From assembly GCA_023403475.1 (NCBI GenBank), contig JAEYEL010000006.1, positions 1 through 9,802 on the forward strand: a stretch of DNA of 9,802 bases, written 5' to 3'. The notes beneath the pieces were generated by a model. That model was not told the DNA's origin, ran no database searches, and saw nothing but the letters and a program-made list of their open reading frames with translations. Origin of the DNA: Actinomycetes bacterium. Its GTDB lineage: Bacteria > Actinomycetota > Coriobacteriia > Coriobacteriales > Eggerthellaceae. The stretch's first letter is position 1, and every line of letters begins with the position of its first letter. Shown piece after piece: positions 5,562 to 9,802 of this stretch. Position numbers and translations under genes: made by a program.

Positions 5562-8399
5562 CTACTCGGTCTCCAACGACTTCAGCACGTTCACCAGCGC
5601 ATCGTCTGGCCGATAGCGCAAGCGCAACGCCAGAAGGGAACGCGCCACCGTGAACAGGTTCGCGTTCGTGGCGGCTATCATGGCAACGTCCACCTGATCG
5701 AGCAGATGAGGCTGCGGCGCAATGGGAATGCCCTCCTCCGCAAGCACGAAGTCTATCTTGTCGTGCGCAATCAAGCTCACGTCCGGCTCGCGCAGAAGCT
5801 CCTGCAGCTCGATGGTCGATTGCGCAGCGTACACAGGAGAAGTCGTTATTGACTTGAGATAGCAGGCAACGCCCGCACGGGAAAAGCCCGCCTTCCATTT
5901 CACATATGCCAACTGGTAGTAGGCAACGGCAATCTCGTCGGGCGCAAGCGCTATGTGCAAACAACGTTCGAGGATGTTTGCCGCACTTTCCATATCGCCC
6001 ATGAGCATGTAGGCGCGCGCCGTCTGACGGTAGGCAACCGAAAACGTAGGAGCCATCTCGACGCACCGCAAACCGTAGCGCAGCGCATCTTCGCCATGGG
6101 AAAACGACTCTTCCAGCATGCGAGCCGCTTCCAAATAGCAGAAAGCCAGCGTTGCCGGAACCAGCTCGACGCGCTTGCCAACGTCGGAGAGGATAGGCGT
6201 ATCGAGTTTTCTGCGGAGGTTGCTGTCCGTGCCGCCCGCGCCGGCAGCGGCGAGTATACGGTTGTACACCACGCGCGCCACATACGAATCGAATGCGCGG
6301 TGCACCGTTTCGGAATTGTCTGCGTAACGATTGCCGGCTTCAGCTTCGGCAATGGCGTTTGAAAGAGCCTCCACCGCTTTGGCCGGATCTTTCTGCACCA
6401 GCGCACGCGCGCGGTTCAGAGCGACCGCGTAAACGTCGTCGCCTATGAAGCGAGCAACCAAGACGTTCTGATCGCCTGAATCGACCGAACCTTCGGCAAG
6501 CTGGGCCATAAGCCGCGTGCACGCTTCGTACACCAGCGGATTGTCGGTTGCATCTTGCGTCGAGCGAACCGCGCGAATGGCCTCTGTCGCACTGCCCGAA
6601 CGCACAACCTCTTCCGCAATCTGTTCGCCCACGCGACGAAGGTCGGCATCATAGCTGATGCGCATGTCGTACATGGTGCGAGCACCCAAAGCATCCTGCA
6701 CATACGGCTCAAGCTGCGCGGTGCCCACTTCCGGCAAGTCTTTCCTCGGCGCGTTCGAAGGAAGCTGATCCACGGCGGCAAACGGAGCGACGGCAGAGGC
6801 ATTTGCCCCATAAGTCGCACCGCATGCGTTGAAAAACGGCGCGGGGTCTGCCGAGGCGGCATGCCAGCCGCCGCCATCGCGGCAGAACGCATCGCGCGTG
6901 AACGTCACTTGGTACAACGGCTCCTGATTGTCTGGGAATTCGCTTCCCGAAGCATCCTTCTTGCCGGCCTCGCCTGCATCCTTCTTGCCGGCCTCGCCGA
7001 TGCCTTCGCTCGCGTCCTCGGAAAAAGGCCATGCTGTAACGACCACGTGCTGCACGTTCAAAGACCCCTTGAACGCCGCAGCAGCAAGCGCCACGCCAAG
7101 GTGTTCGGCATAGCGCAGAGCCTGCGCCTCCCTTTCCGCAGACGAAGCAGCAGTCCATTGCGCCCGCAGGTCATCCCAACGCTTCCGGGGCATAAGACCG
7201 GCGTCGGGAGCGACCAGGTTAAACGCCACAACGCCCGCCCGCTCGTCGCACCGATAGTCGGCACTGAACCGGTAAGGCAGCCTGAGCATTTCCATAGCTT
7301 TGCCAATAGCGATGCGAAGATCCCATTCGCGCACGGGTTCTTCGCCCGAAGGCTCAATCGCACCGTCTTCGGAAAACACCTGCTGGGCAATGGTTTCTAT
7401 AAGATAGACGTCCCTTTTGCCGCAATCCGCATCGGTTGCGACGGCAGCTTGGGGCCCAAACGACTCTTCTATGAGAAGGAACCTGTTCAGCACCGATTCA
7501 AGCGCCCAGACGGTTTTCTGCGAGGGCGCATTTTCCTCATCCTCGACGCCTAGATAATAGGTGTTAGCATAGCGAGCCGTTCTTACAAGACGCAAGGGCT
7601 CGTGCGCAGCGGCTTCGGAGCCGACTCCCAGCAAGCTGGCCACCTCGGCAATTCCCCCTGCCGCAGCGCGAACGCCATTGAGGCCCGCTTCTTCCAGCCA
7701 TCTTGCAAAGCAGCAGGCCAAAGCGGGCGGACGCATGACCGGGTCGGCCTGCGCGGCGCGAACGTCGTTCACGATACTGCCAAGAGCGGCAAGCGGCTTT
7801 TCCTCTTGCAAACGCCGATGAAGAGAATCGAGGCCGCGCGATGGCATCGCCGTTCCGCGCAGCTTGGGCCTGTGCACGAACGCAAGATAGCAGCGAGCGA
7901 GAGCGGTGTCGTAGGAAAGATTCTGCGCATAAGGGCCAAAATCGTACCACGAATCGAACAGCGCGTACTTGGAGCCATCGAGGCGGTATTGGGAAACCTG
8001 GCGCATAAGCCCGCCGTCATCGCGCACCTGAACGCATCCAACTTGCACCTTCGGGTTTTCCTGCTCTTCGAATTTCGCAATCATCAAGTCAGGCTCGCGT
8101 GCGGGGGGTGCGAAGACCGGCTCATCGGTGGAAAACACGCGCCCATACCGATCGATATAGGCAAGGATGCGATATTCGTTGTCGTTCAGAAATTCGGCTA
8201 TGTAGCGGTCGTTGCGATTCGGCGCCTCGTGCGCGCCCACAACGCAGCCGAACGAGTTCGGAGAAAGCACGCCTTGCTCGCACGGCGGCACCGCGTCTGG
8301 CAGCATGACTTTACGGGGGCCGAGCAAGCCTCTCGCCGTAATTCCCTTCACGCGGCTTAACGTGTATACTCCCTGCTTGTCTGCCATTTCGTCGGTCAC
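5562..8399 (-). CDS. Large TPR-like protein of unknown function (945 aa)
   Basis: I do not recognise a named family. I chose the GTG at 8397-8399 because AGGAAAGGGG (8414-8405) ends 5 nt before it; the next ATG, four codons in, is too far from that site. It encodes 945 residues with no signal peptide and no membrane segment, so it is likely cytoplasmic. Residues 1-460 are mixed, with Trp/Tyr-rich stretches (SWYDFGPYAQNLSYD) and no clear motif. A Lys/Glu/Gly linker carrying a tandem duplication lies at about 468-485. The C-terminal third is helical, Ala/Leu-rich; 751-855 contains TPR-like helix pairs (SVAYRQTARAYMLMGD and EIAVAYYQLAYVKWKAG). It is convergent with the kinase gene and lies downstream, on the same strand, of the two-component genes after a 383-nt repeat-bearing gap. 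A scaffold or interaction role is the most that can be inferred. Confidence 0.85.
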   Translation of the reverse strand: MTDEMADKQGVYTLSRVKGITARGLLGPRKVMLPDAVPPCEQGVLSPNSFGCVVGAHEAPNRNDRYIAEFLNDNEYRILAYIDRYGRVFSTDEPVFAPPAREPDLMIAKFEEQENPKVQVGCVQVRDDGGLMRQVSQYRLDGSKYALFDSWYDFGPYAQNLSYDTALARCYLAFVHRPKLRGTAMPSRGLDSLHRRLQEEKPLAALGSIVNDVRAAQADPVMRPPALACCFARWLEEAGLNGVRAAAGGIAEVASLLGVGSEAAAHEPLRLVRTARYANTYYLGVEDEENAPSQKTVWALESVLNRFLLIEESFGPQAAVATDADCGKRDVYLIETIAQQVFSEDGAIEPSGEEPVREWDLRIAIGKAMEMLRLPYRFSADYRCDERAGVVAFNLVAPDAGLMPRKRWDDLRAQWTAASSAEREAQALRYAEHLGVALAAAAFKGSLNVQHVVVTAWPFSEDASEGIGEAGKKDAGEAGKKDASGSEFPDNQEPLYQVTFTRDAFCRDGGGWHAASADPAPFFNACGATYGANASAVAPFAAVDQLPSNAPRKDLPEVGTAQLEPYVQDALGARTMYDMRISYDADLRRVGEQIAEEVVRSGSATEAIRAVRSTQDATDNPLVYEACTRLMAQLAEGSVDSGDQNVLVARFIGDDVYAVALNRARALVQKDPAKAVEALSNAIAEAEAGNRYADNSETVHRAFDSYVARVVYNRILAAAGAGGTDSNLRRKLDTPILSDVGKRVELVPATLAFCYLEAARMLEESFSHGEDALRYGLRCVEMAPTFSVAYRQTARAYMLMGDMESAANILERCLHIALAPDEIAVAYYQLAYVKWKAGFSRAGVACYLKSITTSPVYAAQSTIELQELLREPDVSLIAHDKIDFVLAEEGIPIAPQPHLLDQVDVAMIAATNANLFTVARSLLALRLRYRPDDALVNVLKSLETE
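6952..6998 (-). repeat. 24-bp in-frame tandem duplication
   Basis: A 24-bp unit (6952-6975) is followed directly by a second copy identical over its first 23 bases (6976-6998). It encodes the doubled linker GEAGKKDA-GEAGKKDA in the TPR-like protein. The near-identity indicates a recent duplication in a flexible, tolerant linker. Confidence 0.9.
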
Positions 8400-8404
8400 G
8401 CAAA

Positions 8405-8414
8405 CCCCTTTCCT
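8405..8414 (-). promoter_or_regulatory. Ribosome binding site that fixes the GTG start of the TPR-like gene
   Basis: AGGAAAGGGG ends 5 nt before GTG 8399-8397. A more upstream GTG at 8435 would overlap the candidate -10 box and has no such site. This is why the 945-residue form is preferred. Confidence 0.65.
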
Positions 8415-8425
8415 ACTACAAGGGT

Positions 8426-8434
8426 AGCATAACA
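8426..8434 (-). promoter_or_regulatory. Extended -10 promoter candidate for the TPR-like gene
   Basis: Minus strand TGTTATGCT reads as an extended -10 (TG, one base, TATGCT). It would start transcription near 8419, leaving a leader of about 20 nt before the GTG. No good -35 is visible 17 bp upstream, which extended -10 promoters can tolerate. Confidence 0.35.
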
Positions 8435-8485
8435 CAAGTAGCGCACCCGAACGGAATAGAAGGACAGACGGCGCAAAGTTGATAA

Positions 8486-8568
8486 GAGCGAGTTTATGGG
8501 AGCGGGTTTATGGGAGCGGTTCATAGGGTGAGTTTGTGGGGAGCGATCCATGGGAGCGAGTTCATAGG
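8486..8568. repeat. Degenerate tandem array, six units of 13-14 bp
   Basis: Units resembling GAGCGAGTTTATGG begin at about 8486, 8500, 8514, 8527, 8541 and 8554. Unit lengths of 13-14 bp are not multiples of three, so the array is not coding. It lies upstream of the TPR-like gene promoter candidate. The copies have diverged, so it is not a fresh expansion. Confidence 0.8.
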
Positions 8569-8598
8569 GACGGAGGGCACTTCCAATGGCAATCAAGT

Positions 8599-8668
8599 CT
8601 CCGCAAGCCCTCCGCAAACTCCGCAAACGCAACCAAGTCCCCGAAAACTCCGCAAGCCCTCCGCAAAC
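8599..8668. repeat. CTCCGCAA direct-repeat cluster with a duplicated 21-bp block
   Basis: CTCCGCAA occurs five times in the same orientation, at 8599, 8610, 8619, 8648 and 8659 (spacings 11, 9, 29, 11). A 21-bp block containing two copies recurs exactly at 8599-8619 and 8648-8668, each preceded at a similar distance by CAAGTC. The 11-bp spacing puts neighbouring copies on about the same helix face, as in OmpR/PhoB-type binding sites. Confidence 0.8.
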
Positions 8669-8782
8669 GGCGGTTGAAAAAAGAAGAGTAGACTGGTGAA
8701 TGCAGAGAACATCGCAACGGTCGAACCTCATCGTGCAGCGCAAGGGCGTGAAAGTCCAGAACTCAACCGCGTTGCACTTCCC

Positions 8783-9466
8783 TCAATCGCCTAGGCGATA
8801 ACCCAAGCGACCAACCGTCTGCAAGTATTTTGGCTGAGATGGGTCTTCTTCTATCTTCAGGCGAATATGCCTTATGTAGGTAGGTATGCTAATGGCGGTT
8901 CCGCAGTATTCTGAACCCCACACTTCTTCGATAAGCTCGTCACGCGTAAACACACGACCCAAGCTCTTTCCCATAGCTACCATTATGCCAAACTCCTTTG
9001 GAGAAAGGCTTACGCGCTTATCGGAAAGAAGAACCTCGCGACGCCCAAAATCAATGCATAGTTCACCTATAGTGACGGTTTTCGCCGATTCGCTCAAATC
9101 CACACGCTGCGCTCTTCGAAGAAGGGCGCCTATTCGCAATAAGAGTTCTTTTTGGCTAAACGGCTTGGTCAGATAATCGTCTCCTCCCGCCTGATAGCCA
9201 ATCGCTTTGTCCGATATATCACTTTTCGCCGAGAGAAACAGTATGGGCACGGTCGGGCAAATACGCCTGATAACTGCGCACGCCTCAAAACCATCCAGAC
9301 GGGGAAGCATCACATCCATTATCACCAAGTCAGGCGAAGCGTTATCGAATATCTTCAGAGCGCTTATTCCGTCGGATGCTTCGCACGTCTCGTAGCCTGC
9401 GACGTGCAGCATAATGCTAACCGCCGACCGAAGAGCCTCATCGTCGTCCACAATCAACACTTTCAT
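8783..9466 (-). CDS. OmpR-family response regulator
   Basis: Cytoplasmic transcription factor activated by phosphorylation from the adjacent sensor kinase. The ATG at 9464-9466 gives 227 residues, typical of the family, and puts MKVLIVDDD at the N-terminus; ATGs further up would overlap the kinase gene and add an atypical leader. GGAGG lies 10 nt upstream of it. Receiver domain, about 1-118: acidic pocket Asp7-Asp9, phospho-acceptor Asp51 in VIMDVMLP, Ser79 as the switch residue, Lys101 in YLTKPF. Winged-helix DNA-binding domain, about 130-227: LSPKEFGIM, VFTRDELIEEVWG, then the recognition helix region (ISIPTYIRHIRLKIEED) and the wing QTVGRLGYRLGD. It follows the kinase stop by 7 nt, so the two are translated from one message. 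Targets are unknown; the CTCCGCAA repeats downstream are one candidate. Confidence 0.95.
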   Translation of the reverse strand: MKVLIVDDDEALRSAVSIMLHVAGYETCEASDGISALKIFDNASPDLVIMDVMLPRLDGFEACAVIRRICPTVPILFLSAKSDISDKAIGYQAGGDDYLTKPFSQKELLLRIGALLRRAQRVDLSESAKTVTIGELCIDFGRREVLLSDKRVSLSPKEFGIMVAMGKSLGRVFTRDELIEEVWGSEYCGTAISIPTYIRHIRLKIEEDPSQPKYLQTVGRLGYRLGD

Positions 9467-9473
9467 GGCCCGT

Positions 9474-9802
9474 CTACCTCCCATCGTGCTGTCCGGCATC
9501 GTCGGGCGCATCTTCCGATAAGCCTTCGAACGCAGTTCTGGGCAATGTTAAAACGAAAAGGCTTCCTTTGCCCAAAACGCTTTTCGCTCTCAAAGTACCG
9601 CCCACCATTTCCGCAAGCTCACGAGACAGAGAAAGGCCCAGCCCCGATCCTTGATTTTCCTTATTTCTCGACGAAGAGCCGGTTGTCGATACTTGTTCGT
9701 ACTGTTCAAAAATACGGTCAAGGTCCTCTTCGGGTATCCCGCACCCCATATCCTCAACTGAGATCAACAGGGTTCCATCATCACCGCAAGCCGTCTTTAT
9801 GG
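9474..9802 (-). CDS. Sensor histidine kinase, C-terminal ATPase part (partial)
   Basis: The 3' end of a sensor kinase gene; the rest, including any sensor, membrane and His-containing domains, lies beyond the right edge. The visible 108 residues form the second half of an HATPase_c domain: SVEDMGCGIPEEDLDRIFEQ carries the G1 box (DMGCGIP) and the F-box region (IFEQYEQV), and GSGLGLSLSRELAEMVGG is the G2 box. GKGSLFVLTLP is the typical closing strand. The N box is not visible. A short acidic tail (about 20 residues) ends at TAG 9474-9476. This is the presumed phosphodonor for the response regulator that starts 7 nt later; here the kinase gene precedes the regulator gene. Whether it is membrane-bound cannot be seen. 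Confidence 0.93.
   Translation of the reverse strand, partial: IKTACGDDGTLLISVEDMGCGIPEEDLDRIFEQYEQVSTTGSSSRNKENQGSGLGLSLSRELAEMVGGTLRAKSVLGKGSLFVLTLPRTAFEGLSEDAPDDAGQHDGR

Larger units (their letters stand above)
8400..8782. other. Repeat-bearing intergenic region
   Basis: 383 bases between the response regulator stop and the TPR-like gene start. It contains the ribosome site and promoter candidate for the latter, the 14-bp array and the CTCCGCAA cluster. An 8-bp complementary pair (GCGGTTGA 8670-8677, TCAACCGC 8763-8770) may be chance. I see no tRNA or other RNA gene and no clear terminator for the regulator gene. Confidence 0.65.

Noticed and set aside
6555..7553. 332-codon plus-strand open frame
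   Set aside because: Antisense to the TPR-like gene and Arg-rich with no motif.
8599..8668. CRISPR array
   Set aside because: The repeats are 8 bp with very short, irregular spacings and no unique spacers of CRISPR length; no cas gene is nearby.
8396..8743. 115-codon minus-strand frame across the repeat region
   Set aside because: It overlaps the TPR-like gene start and runs through repeats whose periods are not multiples of three; the translation shows no protein-like features.

Overview
The window looks like chromosomal DNA from a moderately high-GC, gut-type Gram-positive actinobacterium. My best guess is class Coriobacteriia (Eggerthella/Slackia relatives). This rests on the style of the VWA plus stacked-pilin-domain surface protein, the codon usage, and the large TPR protein with no familiar homologue. 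It is a judgement from sequence character, not a database result.

Layout. Positions 1-3814 (minus strand) hold most of a very large secreted adhesin. It has a signal peptide, a von Willebrand A domain with an intact metal site, a middle region, and at least four immunoglobulin-like isopeptide/pilin modules. Its C-terminus, where a sortase signal would be expected, lies beyond the left edge. The reading frame is open for about 1,260 codons, but an in-frame TGA separates the only well-placed start codon (with a good Shine-Dalgarno) from the signal peptide. Its upstream region carries a run of nine G (minus strand) between a -35-like and a -10-like hexamer, and an operator-like inverted repeat. 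Positions 3815-4331 are non-coding and also serve the rightward genes. Positions 4332-5483 (plus strand) hold a probable two-gene unit: a 67-residue single-pass membrane protein with an acidic tail, then a pyridoxal/pyridoxamine kinase with a repetitive Gln-rich N-terminal extension. Convergent to it, 5562-8399 (minus) encodes a 945-residue protein with C-terminal TPR-like helices and no recognised function. Positions 8400-8782 are non-coding and contain two different short-repeat arrays. Positions 8783-9802 (minus) hold the 3' end of a sensor histidine kinase gene followed 7 nt later by an OmpR-family response regulator.

How the parts may fit together. The kinase/regulator pair is a standard two-component system. 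The 11-bp-spaced direct repeats just downstream of it, and upstream of the TPR gene, are in principle the type of site an OmpR-like regulator binds, but that link is inference. The most notable feature is the adhesin 5' region, where a homopolymer tract in a possible promoter spacer and an early nonsense codon both suggest a surface protein that can be switched off or has been inactivated in this strain.
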